Shown here: positions 41,812 through 51,035 of the stretch, one piece after another | How positions within the stretch are numbered: the first letter of the stretch is position 1 | Layout of the letters: every line of letters starts with the position of its first letter | Source of the DNA: Streptohalobacillus salinus | GTDB taxonomy: Bacteria; Bacillota; Bacilli; Bacillales; Amphibacillaceae | DNA: 64,000 nt | Direction: 5' to 3' | Assembly (NCBI RefSeq): GCF_003201605.1 | Contig: NZ_QJJR01000002.1 | Coordinates: 155,804-219,803, forward strand | Notes under the pieces: model-generated | Database searches by the model: none | The model's input: the letters and a program-made list of their open reading frames with translations, nothing else | What the model was told of the DNA's origin: nothing | Translations under genes and position numbers: made by a program

Positions 41812-42791
41812 TAGATTATCACCTCATAGATAACAGTCAACAGCGCTAATAGTAAGCCTACCGACCAGAATACACCTACCACTTTCCACTCGGACCAGCC
41901 TTTAAGTTCAAAGTGATGATGGATTGGGCTCATTAAGAAGACACGTTTACCACGTGTTTTGAAAGAAACAACTTGAATCATTACGGACAGCGTTTCGATC
42001 ACAAATACGCCGCCGAGGATTATAAGCAATAGTTCTTGATGCAAGAGGACACTGATTGCGCCTAGCAATCCACCTAACGCTAATGAACCGGTATCTCCCA
42101 TAAATACTTTTGCCGGATATTTATTAAACACTAAAAACCCAAGTAAGCTTCCAACAATACTTAGACCGACAATTTCAACGGTTTCAAATCCCCCGTAACT
42201 ACTAGCTAACACGCTAAAGGCAAAGAAACTAATCGCGCCAAGTCCAGCAACCAAACCATCTAGACCATCAGTTAAATTCACAGCATTCGAGGAACCAACG
42301 AGTAATACCACTACAAAAACCGGATACAACCAGGCTAAATCTATCGTTAACGAACTAAATGGTACAACAATTTCGCTTACTAATAAATCTTGAGCCATTA
42401 AAAAAAACACAGCACCGACAACGATTTGTCCCATTAACTTTTGCAAAGAAGTTAAACCTAGATTTCGTTTTAAGATAACTTTAATAAAGTCGTCCAAAAA
42501 ACCCAAGGTTCCAAACCCTAAAAACACGAACATTAAAAGGCCAAATTCTTTTAAGAACCAGCTACCGGTTAAAAAGCGATGAGCGAAGAAACTAGTCAAC
42601 ACCGTGGCAATGATAAACAGTATACCACCCATTGTTGGCGTACCTGTTTTTTTCATGTGTGATTGAGGTCCTTCTTCCCGGATGCTTTGCCCGAACTTCA
42701 AACGGCGCAATAGTGGAATAACAATTGGACTAAACCCAACCATTATTAAAAAGCTGATAAATATAACAAGTATTCTTGATAATAGATCCAT
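41811..42791 (-). CDS. mraY: Phospho-N-acetylmuramoyl-pentapeptide-transferase
   Basis: MraY transfers phospho-MurNAc-pentapeptide to undecaprenyl phosphate, making lipid I on the inner face of the membrane. The 326-residue protein has about ten membrane helices and the catalytic motifs [22 protein letters not shown] and the PIHHHFE loop near residue 295. It abuts murF without a gap and overlaps murD by 1 bp. Confidence 0.97.
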   Translation of the reverse strand: MDLLSRILVIFISFLIMVGFSPIVIPLLRRLKFGQSIREEGPQSHMKKTGTPTMGGILFIIATVLTSFFAHRFLTGSWFLKEFGLLMFVFLGFGTLGFLDDFIKVILKRNLGLTSLQKLMGQIVVGAVFFLMAQDLLVSEIVVPFSSLTIDLAWLYPVFVVVLLVGSSNAVNLTDGLDGLVAGLGAISFFAFSVLASSYGGFETVEIVGLSIVGSLLGFLVFNKYPAKVFMGDTGSLALGGLLGAISVLLHQELLLIILGGVFVIETLSVMIQVVSFKTRGKRVFLMSPIHHHFELKGWSEWKVVGVFWSVGLLLALLTVIYEVII

Positions 42792-44147
42792 TTATAAACC
42801 TCCGTGATTTGTTAAATCATTCATTGTAAGTTGCTCTATTACTTTTTCTAATTGCATGCCTCGCGATGCTTTAAAAGCAAGCAGTGACGGTTTACTTAAT
42901 TGATTTAAATAAGTAGACAAGGCTGCTCTCGTTTCAAAATGATGGTGTTTAATTTGCTCATTGGTTTTAATATGCCGGGCTGCTTCACCTACTGTCAATA
43001 ATAGATCAACTTTATCTGTAACATAAGCACCTACCATGCGGTGATAATCCTCTGTCTTTTCACCTAATTCATACATGTCACCCAAAATGAGAACTTTTTG
43101 TTTGGTCGTCTCTAAATCACTTACGATGTCAATCAACCCACACATCGATGTTGGTGAGGCATTATATGCATCATTAATCACCTGATGGGGGCCTTTACTA
43201 GTTACCTCAAAACGCATGCCAGTCTTAATCATGTTATCAAAACCAGCTTGAATCGCTGCATCAGAGACACCTAAGTGATGAGCAATCGCGACTGCGTAAC
43301 TCGCATTCTTCGCATGGTGCTTACCCACTAACGGGATGTTAAACGGTGTCTGATGATTCAGTTGGAAAGAGGTCCCATCACTAGTCACAACGACTGCTTC
43401 AATTCTGTAGTCATGCCGCTCTTCGAAGCCAACGCGAATGGTTTTGACCGCATAGTTTTTATTTAAAAGTGGTTCATCTCCATCATAAACGAATACACCA
43501 CCCTTAGTTAACCCGGTCAGAATCTCAAGTTTGGCTTCGCTAATTCCCATTTTCGTTTTTAAAAATTCGATGTGGGATTCACCGATATTTGTGATGACTG
43601 CAATATCAGGTCGTGCTAAATTTGATAACACCTCTATTTCCCCTTTAGCACTCATTCCCATTTCTAACACTAATATTTCAGTTGTCGCTGGCATATTCAA
43701 GATGGTTAAAGGTAAACCAATATGGTTATTAAAGTTACCTTTTGTCACATGCGTTCGGAAGCTAGCTTTTAAAACACTGGCAACTAAATCTTTCGTTGAG
43801 GTTTTACCATTTGAGCCAGTGATGCCAATCACTTTTGGATCAACCTTATCTCGATACACCTTTGCCAACTGTTGTAGTGCTTCTAATGTATCGTCCACAT
43901 AATAGATGACTGGTTTCGTTGTTAAGTGCTCAGGAAAGGGGTGATCCTTTTGCCAGAAGACAGCAAGAGCGCCTTGAGCTATTGCTACTTCGATAAAATC
44001 ATGCCCATTAAAGTGATCACCGATTAGCGGGACATATAACTGATTAGTTAAATCTTGACGTGTATCTGTACCTACCCCTTTTAATTCCTGGTTTAATCCA
44101 CCCTCAACATCAGTGGTGATTTTTTTTAAGTCACTGTCTTTAATCAT
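42792..44147 (-). CDS. murF: UDP-N-acetylmuramoyl-tripeptide:D-alanyl-D-alanine ligase
   Basis: MurF adds the D-Ala-D-Ala dipeptide to complete the muropeptide precursor. The 451-residue protein has the N-terminal domain with VGTDTRQ and FNGHDF, the ATP loop GITGSNGKTSTKD near residue 107, the NIGESHIEFL region and C-terminal NDAYNASPTSM. In B. subtilis murF lies outside the dcw cluster, but here it sits between murE and mraY. It overlaps murE by 4 bp and abuts mraY. Confidence 0.96.
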   Translation of the reverse strand: MIKDSDLKKITTDVEGGLNQELKGVGTDTRQDLTNQLYVPLIGDHFNGHDFIEVAIAQGALAVFWQKDHPFPEHLTTKPVIYYVDDTLEALQQLAKVYRDKVDPKVIGITGSNGKTSTKDLVASVLKASFRTHVTKGNFNNHIGLPLTILNMPATTEILVLEMGMSAKGEIEVLSNLARPDIAVITNIGESHIEFLKTKMGISEAKLEILTGLTKGGVFVYDGDEPLLNKNYAVKTIRVGFEERHDYRIEAVVVTSDGTSFQLNHQTPFNIPLVGKHHAKNASYAVAIAHHLGVSDAAIQAGFDNMIKTGMRFEVTSKGPHQVINDAYNASPTSMCGLIDIVSDLETTKQKVLILGDMYELGEKTEDYHRMVGAYVTDKVDLLLTVGEAARHIKTNEQIKHHHFETRAALSTYLNQLSKPSLLAFKASRGMQLEKVIEQLTMNDLTNHGGL

Positions 44148-45628
44148 TTGTCCTCACCTAAGTCTTTCATCATAAATGTTTGCGCAATTTGATAATCATC
44201 GAAAGGATACGTCGTTCCGTTAATGATCTGATAGGTCTCATGCCCCTTGCCAGCGATAATGATGACATCACCAGCTCGTGCTTTGCTGATTGCTTTTTCA
44301 ATCGCCAATCGCCGATCTACTTCAATGGTGAAAGCCGACGATTGCATACCTTTTTTCATATCCTCTATGATCTGCAAGGGATCTTCTGAACGCGGGTTAT
44401 CTGACGTGAGCAACGTATAATCACTTAGACGATCACTTACTTCCGCCATTAACGGGCGTTTTGTTTTATCCCGATCGCCCCCGCACCCAATCACACAGTA
44501 AACCTTTCCTTTTGCAAATGAACGCGCCGTTTCAAGAACATTTTCCAATGAATCTGGTGTATGGGCATAATCAATAATCACCGAATAGGCTTTATTACTA
44601 TCAACAGCTTCAAAGCGACCTTTAACCCCTTTAATCGTCGCAAAACTAGAAGCAATGACAGCAAGGGGGACGTTTGAAACATAGGCAACCGCAATCGCTG
44701 CCAAGCTGTTGTAAACATTAAATTCTCCGATGAGTTTTGTCTCAATCGTGATCGCTTCGCCGCGCACCACCACTGTGTACTTGCTGTGATCGGCGTAAAG
44801 TTCGATATCTTTGGCATAGATATCACTTGCTTCGGATAAACCATACGTGATGACTGGTTGTGCTGTTACATCAATAAAACTTGCGCTATGCGCATCGTCT
44901 AGATTAATGATTGCATATTTAGGCCGTTCACTGTCATAGCGGTTGCCTAATTGTTGAAACAGGCGCTCTTTAGCGTGACGATAGTCGGCCATCGTCTGGT
45001 GAAAGTCCAAATGATCTTGCGTTAAATTAGTTAGTACAGCAATATCATAATCGATGCCACGGACGCGCCCTTCTTTTAAAGCATGCGAAGAAACTTCCAT
45101 GATGCAGTGATCAACTTCAGCTTCTTGCATTAAAGCAAAATGTTGAAACAAAAAAGATGGCTCTGGTGTCGTATTTTTGATTGGAAACGTTTCTTCACCT
45201 ATTTTCAACTGAATCGTACCGATTAACGCCGTTTTTTCTTGATGTTGCTTGAAAATGGCTTCCAATAAATACGTAATGGATGTTTTACCATTCGTCCCCG
45301 TAATTCCAATCATATGTAAATCATTGGTTGGGAAATTATATAACCGATTAGCTAAGTAGCTCATCACACGCAGGGAATCATTCACTCTGATGACCGCGAT
45401 ATCCTGACGGACTACTTCTTTTTCTACAATAACTGCTACCGCCCCTTGATTTACTGCTTGATCAATATAATCGTGTCCATCAACGGTATAGCCTTTGATA
45501 CAAATAAACAAGTGACCATCTGCGACATTTCTCGAATCGCTCGTCATTCCTGTAATTGTTACTTCTTTTTCATTTAGCCATTCATATGCATAAGGGAATT
45601 GACTAATAAGTTGATGTAAGGATTTCAC
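44144..45628 (-). CDS. murE: UDP-N-acetylmuramoyl-L-alanyl-D-glutamate:meso-diaminopimelate ligase
   Basis: MurE adds the third stem-peptide residue. The 494-residue protein has SDSRNV near residue 31, the ATP loop GITGTNGKTSITY near residue 110 and the DNPR motif in TSDNPRSEDP near residue 410, which marks meso-diaminopimelate specificity rather than lysine. The only usable start is a GTG at 45628, since a stop codon lies two codons upstream. Its ribosome site is weak. spoVD, which usually precedes it in spore formers, is absent. Confidence 0.96.
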   Translation of the reverse strand: MKSLHQLISQFPYAYEWLNEKEVTITGMTSDSRNVADGHLFICIKGYTVDGHDYIDQAVNQGAVAVIVEKEVVRQDIAVIRVNDSLRVMSYLANRLYNFPTNDLHMIGITGTNGKTSITYLLEAIFKQHQEKTALIGTIQLKIGEETFPIKNTTPEPSFLFQHFALMQEAEVDHCIMEVSSHALKEGRVRGIDYDIAVLTNLTQDHLDFHQTMADYRHAKERLFQQLGNRYDSERPKYAIINLDDAHSASFIDVTAQPVITYGLSEASDIYAKDIELYADHSKYTVVVRGEAITIETKLIGEFNVYNSLAAIAVAYVSNVPLAVIASSFATIKGVKGRFEAVDSNKAYSVIIDYAHTPDSLENVLETARSFAKGKVYCVIGCGGDRDKTKRPLMAEVSDRLSDYTLLTSDNPRSEDPLQIIEDMKKGMQSSAFTIEVDRRLAIEKAISKARAGDVIIIAGKGHETYQIINGTTYPFDDYQIAQTFMMKDLGEDK

Positions 45629-45664
45629 CTTTCATCACACACCTTTCTCTAAGTTTCCATTCGT

Positions 45665-45700
45665 AAAAAAAAGGCATTCATAAATGAATGCCTTTTTTTT
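45665..45700 (-). terminator. Terminator between pbpB and murE
   Basis: A long inverted repeat (AAAAAAAAGGCATTCAT and its complement) ends in eight T on the strand read and is nearly symmetrical, 88 bp after the pbpB stop. It should strongly reduce readthrough from mraZ-rsmH-ftsL-pbpB into murE. Confidence 0.85.
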
Positions 45701-45787
45701 AATACATTCCGTCTTATTATACCAAAAAATACAGCTAGCTAAAACGATTCAATTGGATTAGTTTAATAACTACACGTTCATATTTGT

Positions 45788-47968
45788 TTAATCATTAGCC
45801 GTTGGCGTTTCAGGTTCTTCCGCTTCAAAATCAGTAAAATCCGCTAAAAGATAGTGCCCCTCTGATAATTCAGTGCCAATTGCAACGCTTTGTTTTTCTA
45901 AATAACCCGTACCAGCTACTTCTAAATCTAAATCCATTAAATCAGCAAATTGGGTGACCGTACGGAGTGATTCCCCTTTTAAATTAGGCATGGTTGGTTG
46001 GTTTGTCACTAAAATAATTGTTTGAGTTGAAAGGATTTTTTCACCCATTTGCACATTACTGCCGACAATTTCACTACCTTCACCGACAACCAACGGCTTA
46101 ACACCATGACCTTCTAAGTTTTCAACCACTTCTGCAGTCGCTTGTTTCTTGACCGCAGGCATGATTAGCTCACTTACGTCTTCTTCGATTTCTTTATCAG
46201 GTTGAATGTTTAAATAATGCAGGGCGTTCTCCATCACATGATTAAAAATAAAGGATACTGGTTTAGAACCCGATTCGGTTTCTTTAAGTTTAGGTTGTTT
46301 CACCGTCACATACATTAATAACTTCGGATCATCACTCGGAGCCATTCCTACAAATGAAAAGATGTAGTTTTCTCGTCCACTTAAATAACCACTAGCACCA
46401 CCTGAAATTTGCGCTGTACCTGTCTTGCCAGCCAGCGTATACGAAGGTAAGTGGAAAATATTATGCGCCGTTCCCGTGTCGGAAGTAACGACAGACTCCA
46501 TCGCGCTTAGCACTTGATCTGCAGTTGACTTTGAGATTGGTGTCCCTACCGACGTCGGTTCAGTGTTGCTTATAACTTTATTTGTATTTGGATCTGTTAT
46601 CTCTTTAATCACAAACGGTTTCATCATCTCGCCGTCATTGGCAATTGCAGTCGCTGCTTGTATTAACTGAATTGGACTTACTGTTGTTCCTTGGCCAAAC
46701 GCAGCATTTAACTGTTCAATCGGGTAATTAAAGACAATTCTCCCCGCTTGTTCTCGAGGTAAATCAACACCGGTTTCTTGGTCGAAATGGAAAGCTTTCA
46801 AGTAATTAAGGAAGGTGCTAGGTCCAATTTTCTCCCAAACAAGTTTCGCCATTGCGACGTTCGATGACCGCTGGAAACCTTCTGCGAAAGTAATACTTCC
46901 CCAATGTTTACGATAATCAGGAACCGGTCGATTAATTTCAGGAATCTTATATGTTCCAGATTTGTAATATTCATCTGGATTATAAACCCCTTCTTCAATC
47001 GCTGCAGCTAAAGTAAAAATCTTCATTGTTGAGCCGGGCTCAATTGGCGTTGAAACGACATCATTGTACCAATTGCTCACATCCTCTAAATCATTTGGAT
47101 TATATGAGGGGCGATTACCTAACGCAATAATTTCACCCGTTTTCGGATTGACAACTGTTGCAGTAATCCGCTCAGGCTCAAATGTTTCCTCGACTTGGGA
47201 TAACGCGTCCTCTAAAATCGTTTGAACTTTCTGGTCAATGGTTAATTTCACATGATAGCCGTCTTTTTTCTCTTCGATCACTTCATTAGCAGCCAACAAG
47301 CGGCGGTTATAGTTATCCGTTTGATATGTAATTGAACCATTAATGCCTGCTAGTTGATCGTCAAGTTGTGCTTCTATGCCCGTAATACCGGTAATGTCAT
47401 GTGTATCGTCTGCTTGTGCTAGTCCAATCACGTGCGAGGCGAACATACCATTTGGATAATAGCGCTTCGCTTCATCTATAAAGTGAATGCCTGGTAACTC
47501 AAGTGCTTCAATTGCTAATTTTTGTTCACGTGATAAATTTTGGCCTGTTTGACCAAATTCGACTTGAAAACGTTCATTTTCTCTTCCCTCAATAAGAATC
47601 TCTTTTATTTTTACCGTATCCATTTCAAGAATTTGTGACAAACTCTCAGCTGTTTGGTCAATGTCAGCAACATGATTCAATCTTTTTTCGGGGTCAGGTG
47701 AAAAATCTTCATCAACGATCGCATAAATACGATGGACGGTTAAATCTTGCGCTAATGCCATCCCATTACGATCAACAATTGTACCACGTGTTGCATGAAT
47801 CGTGGTATCTGCTTCTCGTTGTTGTGTTGCCCATCCTTCTAAATCAAAACCTTGAACCTGACCTGTTGCTTGAATATAGATAACACGAAAAGATACGATA
47901 AGAAAAAAGAGCAGAAAGAGAAACAAGAAAAACGTCACTGTCCAATTTGTCGTGGTTTTCTTTTTCAT
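45788..47968 (-). CDS. pbpB: Division-specific class B penicillin-binding protein
   Basis: This PBP2B-type transpeptidase cross-links septal peptidoglycan. Counting from the ATG at 47974, it has one membrane helix (about 11-34), a dimerisation domain with RGTIVDRNG, and a transpeptidase domain with the SxxK serine S315 (PGSTMK), SSN at 370-372 and KTG at 517-519. Two PASTA domains lie at about 595-715. The second ATG (47968) is preferred because AAGGG is then 9 bp upstream. It follows ftsL by about 29 bp. No spoVD paralogue follows. Confidence 0.95.
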   Translation of the reverse strand: MKKKTTTNWTVTFFLFLFLLFFLIVSFRVIYIQATGQVQGFDLEGWATQQREADTTIHATRGTIVDRNGMALAQDLTVHRIYAIVDEDFSPDPEKRLNHVADIDQTAESLSQILEMDTVKIKEILIEGRENERFQVEFGQTGQNLSREQKLAIEALELPGIHFIDEAKRYYPNGMFASHVIGLAQADDTHDITGITGIEAQLDDQLAGINGSITYQTDNYNRRLLAANEVIEEKKDGYHVKLTIDQKVQTILEDALSQVEETFEPERITATVVNPKTGEIIALGNRPSYNPNDLEDVSNWYNDVVSTPIEPGSTMKIFTLAAAIEEGVYNPDEYYKSGTYKIPEINRPVPDYRKHWGSITFAEGFQRSSNVAMAKLVWEKIGPSTFLNYLKAFHFDQETGVDLPREQAGRIVFNYPIEQLNAAFGQGTTVSPIQLIQAATAIANDGEMMKPFVIKEITDPNTNKVISNTEPTSVGTPISKSTADQVLSAMESVVTSDTGTAHNIFHLPSYTLAGKTGTAQISGGASGYLSGRENYIFSFVGMAPSDDPKLLMYVTVKQPKLKETESGSKPVSFIFNHVMENALHYLNIQPDKEIEEDVSELIMPAVKKQATAEVVENLEGHGVKPLVVGEGSEIVGSNVQMGEKILSTQTIILVTNQPTMPNLKGESLRTVTQFADLMDLDLEVAGTGYLEKQSVAIGTELSEGHYLLADFTDFEAEEPETPTAND

Positions 47969-47997
47969 TCTCATACGCCCTTTTCAAAATAATCTCT

Positions 47998-48363
47998 TTA
48001 TTCAATTGTCGTTGCTTGTTTTACTTTTGTGTTTTGAATATCTAAACCATTTTCTTTTGCGATGGCTAGAATACGTTCTGGGTTCGAATATTCCATTTTT
48101 TGATAGGTTAAGTTTTCATTGAGCGTCGTCTGTTCAGAAACATCGCCCTTTAAGCTTTCAATGTTTCTGTTTAATTGATCAACATTTGAACTCATATGTA
48201 CCAACAAGAACAAAGCGACAGCGAACATCGCAGCATATGCACCCCACAGGACATATTCTCCTGTTGTGTACTTTTTAGACTTAACAACAACTTTAACTTG
48301 TTTGGACTGTTGGCGTTTAGGTGCTGTCGGTTGATATGATCTCGCATGATTAATACTCATCAT
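47998..48363 (-). CDS. ftsL: Cell division protein FtsL
   Basis: FtsL is a short bitopic protein that forms a complex with DivIC and DivIB. The 121-residue product has a basic cytoplasmic part, one membrane helix (about 40-60, in EYVLWGAYAAMFAVALFLLV) and a leucine-zipper-like coiled coil (about 62-105), ending with ERILAIAKENGLDIQNT. The start overlaps the rsmH stop by 1 bp, as in Bacillus. Confidence 0.92.
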   Translation of the reverse strand: MMSINHARSYQPTAPKRQQSKQVKVVVKSKKYTTGEYVLWGAYAAMFAVALFLLVHMSSNVDQLNRNIESLKGDVSEQTTLNENLTYQKMEYSNPERILAIAKENGLDIQNTKVKQATTIE

Positions 48364-49343
48364 TAATCCCGTCCTTTTTGATAGAAGAAGTTTTTGTCCC
48401 ATACTTTAACTTTTTCAACAATCCGAAGCTTGGCTGAGCGTGATCGGCGGTTTTCTTCTAATTCAGAATCATCAGCGACAATTGGTTTTCGTGTAATCAA
48501 TTTAAATGGTGGTTGACTTTGTTCTGGTACAACTGGCATGTTCCTAGGTAGTGGTGGGACAGAACTCCACTTTTTAAATGCTTGTTTACAAATCCGATCT
48601 TCTAATGAATGGAATGTAATAACGGCAATGCGCCCACCAATCGCACACCTTTCAGCTGCTTGATGCAATACATCATAAAAAGCATTTAATTCATCATTCA
48701 CTGCAATGCGAATCGCTTGAAAGATACGTTTTGCTGGATGTGGTCCTTTTCTTCTGGCAGCTGCAGGGATCGCTGTTTTAATTAATTCTGCCAACTCCAA
48801 TGTTGTTTCAATTGGTTTCTTTTCTCGTTCCTGTTCAATCGCTCGTGCGATTTGTTTGGAAAACTTTTCTTCACCATAGGTAAAGAAAATATGAACAAGC
48901 GCCTGAAACGTCCATTCATTTACAACTTGATATGCTGATAACTGACTTGTTTGGTCCATTCGCATATCAAGTGGGGCATCATTGTGATAACTAAATCCAC
49001 GTTCAGTATGATCAAGTTGTGGTGAAGAAACACCTAAATCAAATAAAAAGCCATCTACGTTGTCAATGTCATATGTATGTAACACATCATTCAGATGTCT
49101 GAAATTCGAGTGAATAAAGGTAATATTATCGACATAAGCTTCTAGCCGTTTTTTGGCTGCGTCTAACGCCTGTTCATCTTGATCAAAACAAATCAATCGA
49201 CCCGTTGTTAACTGTTTTGCGATTTCTAATGAATGACCACCAGCTCCCAGTGTGCCGTCTACATAAACGCCAGTAGGGTCAATATTTAAACCTTCAATCG
49301 TTTTTTCTCTTAAGACACTTTCATGATTAAACAATGTTTCCAC
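48363..49343 (-). CDS. rsmH: 16S rRNA (cytosine-1402 N4)-methyltransferase
   Basis: RsmH (MraW) methylates N4 of cytosine 1402 in 16S rRNA. The 326-residue protein has the [13 protein letters not shown] opening, the SAM motif [12 protein letters not shown] near residue 28, [13 protein letters not shown] near 98, and HSLEDRICK near 245. It follows mraZ by 11 bp and overlaps ftsL by 1 bp. Confidence 0.97.
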   Translation of the reverse strand: METLFNHESVLREKTIEGLNIDPTGVYVDGTLGAGGHSLEIAKQLTTGRLICFDQDEQALDAAKKRLEAYVDNITFIHSNFRHLNDVLHTYDIDNVDGFLFDLGVSSPQLDHTERGFSYHNDAPLDMRMDQTSQLSAYQVVNEWTFQALVHIFFTYGEEKFSKQIARAIEQEREKKPIETTLELAELIKTAIPAAARRKGPHPAKRIFQAIRIAVNDELNAFYDVLHQAAERCAIGGRIAVITFHSLEDRICKQAFKKWSSVPPLPRNMPVVPEQSQPPFKLITRKPIVADDSELEENRRSRSAKLRIVEKVKVWDKNFFYQKGRD

Positions 49344-49354
49344 CTCCTCAGTCG

Positions 49355-49786
49355 TTATAAATCCAATTCCATCATGTTTTCTGCTATATCACTAAAGGTT
49401 GAGGCGCTTTCTTCCATATAGCTTGTCCAGACTTCCTCAGCCCAAATTTCAATTCGATTTGATACCCCAACAACTGCGCATGCTTTTTCTATCGTTGCAT
49501 AACTTGTCAATTGCGTTGGAAGATTGATGCGTCCTTGCTTATCAACTTCACATTCAAGGGCACCTGAAAAGAAAAACCGAGAAAATGCTCGGGCATCTTT
49601 TTTAGTTAAGGGTAATTTTTTTATTTTTTCTTCTAGAATATGCCACTCATCGATGGGATACACGAATAGACACTGATCAAGGCCGCGTGTGACTACAAAG
49701 CGTTCGCCTAAATCGTCACGAAACTTAGCCGGCATGATTAACCGACCCTTTGAATCTATATTATGTTTGTATTCTCCCATAAACAT
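49355..49786 (-). CDS. mraZ: Transcriptional regulator MraZ
   Basis: MraZ binds repeats at its own promoter and represses or activates the dcw operon. The 143-residue product has two AbrB-like repeats with DxxGR motifs: [15 protein letters not shown] near residue 10 and [14 protein letters not shown] near 83. The ATG at 49786 is 8 bp after an AGGTGG ribosome site, ahead of MFMGEYKHN. It is the first gene of the cluster. Confidence 0.95.
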   Translation of the reverse strand: MFMGEYKHNIDSKGRLIMPAKFRDDLGERFVVTRGLDQCLFVYPIDEWHILEEKIKKLPLTKKDARAFSRFFFSGALECEVDKQGRINLPTQLTSYATIEKACAVVGVSNRIEIWAEEVWTSYMEESASTFSDIAENMMELDL

Positions 49787-49808
49787 AATAATCGCCACCT
49801 TTTTTTAC

Positions 49809-49838
49809 AGTTTACCACATCCCCCCACTTCCCACCAC
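49809..49838 (-). promoter_or_regulatory. MraZ operator: three 10-bp direct repeats
   Basis: On the minus strand three repeats each begin GTGG at exact 10-bp spacing (GTGGTGGGAA, GTGGGGGGAT, GTGGTAAACT), 23 bp upstream of mraZ. They resemble the GTGG-type boxes bound by MraZ in other bacteria. A clear -10/-35 pair is not evident next to them. Confidence 0.75.
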
Positions 49839-50034
49839 ATATTTTTGGAATATTCCTAGAAGAAATGTAAAATAGTACATGTGTTCGCATAAGCTATGTA
49901 AAACAATAGGTTAAGCGCTTACATTAATCCTTCTTTAGTTGCGTACAGTCAGAAACGCATTTTAGTACTATGTATTCATAATCAAGAAATATAGACCCGT
50001 CAAACTTCTCATTATTGGTCATTAACATAAAAAA

Positions 50035-50053
50035 AAGACCCACAAGGGGTCCT
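50035..50053 (-). terminator. Terminator after the DUF3397 gene
   Basis: A short GACCC/GGGTC stem is followed by a run of T on the minus strand, 13 bp past the stop codon. It isolates the mraZ promoter region from upstream transcription. Confidence 0.75.
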
Positions 50054-50065
50054 AACACTAGTTCA

Positions 50066-50440
50066 TTATAACGGATTTATCACACTTAAGATGAACAATA
50101 CCAAGTAAGCAGGAAATTGAATCAAAAATAGACTCCGTAAGTATAGCTTGATCAATCGCCGGAAATAAATATCTCCCACCATCCGCCACTGGATAACCAT
50201 TAATAAGATAAATAAGAATATAAGACCAATCCATAAATATAACAGTTCAAACAGGTGGTAGGATTCTTGCAAGATAATTACATTAGCGATCAAAAAAAAC
50301 ACACTCGATAATTCGATCCCCTGATGAATGGCTTTCTTCTTTTGATGGTGAACACGCTTCATTATGTAATACGTTGCAATGAGTACAACAGGTGGAAAAC
50401 TTATCAGTACAGCAACAATAGTTGCTAACGCTTCAGTCAC
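50066..50440 (-). CDS. DUF3397 family membrane protein
   Basis: The product of about 124 residues has four hydrophobic helices separated by short basic loops (RVHHQKKK near residue 32, and FRRLIKLYLRS near 95). Size, topology and its place just before mraZ match the DUF3397 proteins of Bacillaceae, whose role is unknown. The GTG at 50440 is preferred, since the GAGGAGG site touches the ATG two codons earlier. The bshC gene often found beside it is missing. Confidence 0.7.
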   Translation of the reverse strand: MTEALATIVAVLISFPPVVLIATYYIMKRVHHQKKKAIHQGIELSSVFFLIANVIILQESYHLFELLYLWIGLIFLFILLMVIQWRMVGDIYFRRLIKLYLRSLFLIQFPAYLVLFILSVINPL

Positions 50441-50446
50441 AGACAT

Positions 50447-50743
50447 CCCTCCTCATTGATCCTTTTGACTGGCTACAGGCTACTACCGACCAATATGACT
50501 TAATCACACGAAAATCGCTGAACGCGTGAGATCAGTAACTTAAATGCAATCGCTCTAGAGCCCTGTTATTAAAGTCCGCCAAAATATTCATTACTAGTTT
50601 GCATTAAAACAAACTAGCTGTCAATGACATATCATTACCAACTAATGAAAGTGAAGGGCAAGACTTCCGCTTAAAGATGAGTGCGTTTTATGTTGATTAC
50701 TTAACCGCAAATAGGTAGCAACCACCAGCGAATAAAAGCATAA
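50447..50743. other. Gene-free region between the DUF3397 gene and rpmF
   Basis: No coding region is supported here. It contains a perfect TTGACA on the minus strand (50619-50624). Immediately after it comes an 8-bp inverted repeat (CTAGTTTG/CAAACTAG, 50594-50617) that could be an operator over a promoter for the DUF3397 gene. The -10 box is not clear. Confidence 0.45.
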
Positions 50744-50773
50744 AAAAATACTAGCCAATTGGCTAGTATTTTT
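50744..50773. terminator. Bidirectional terminator after rpmF
   Basis: A perfect 30-bp palindrome (AAAAATACTAGCCAA and its complement), with A on one flank and T on the other, follows the rpmF stop by 10 bp on the minus strand. Confidence 0.85.
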
Positions 50774-50783
50774 CAACGCGGTT

Positions 50784-50957
50784 TTATGCTTCAACCACTT
50801 GTTTTCCATCATATTGACCACATGATTTACAAACATGGTGAGACTTAGTAAGCTCGCCACAGTTAGAACATGCTACCATACCTGGCACCTGTAATTTTTT
50901 GTGTGTACGTCGTTGATTCTTCACCTTTTTAGATGTTTTTCTTTTTGGTACTGCCAT
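50784..50957 (-). CDS. rpmF: 50S ribosomal protein L32
   Basis: This 57-residue ribosomal protein begins [19 protein letters not shown]. It has a zinc ribbon formed by CSNC and CKSC, with the family ending YDGKQVVEA. The GGAGGTG ribosome site lies 7 bp before the ATG. It follows the ylbN gene, as in Bacillus and most other bacteria where the DUF177 gene precedes rpmF. It uses the zinc-binding form of L32. Confidence 0.97.
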   Translation of the reverse strand: MAVPKRKTSKKVKNQRRTHKKLQVPGMVACSNCGELTKSHHVCKSCGQYDGKQVVEA

Positions 50958-51035
50958 GTCTTACACCTCCTTCACTTCCGAAACGAAAATCCCCTTTATC
51001 AGATAAAGGATGGGAAGTGATCTTTACACTTATCC

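Noticed and set aside
50642-50860. 72-codon minus-strand open frame overlapping rpmF
   Set aside because: The real gene here is rpmF in another frame, which has a strong ribosome site and family motifs. This frame also runs through the rpmF terminator.
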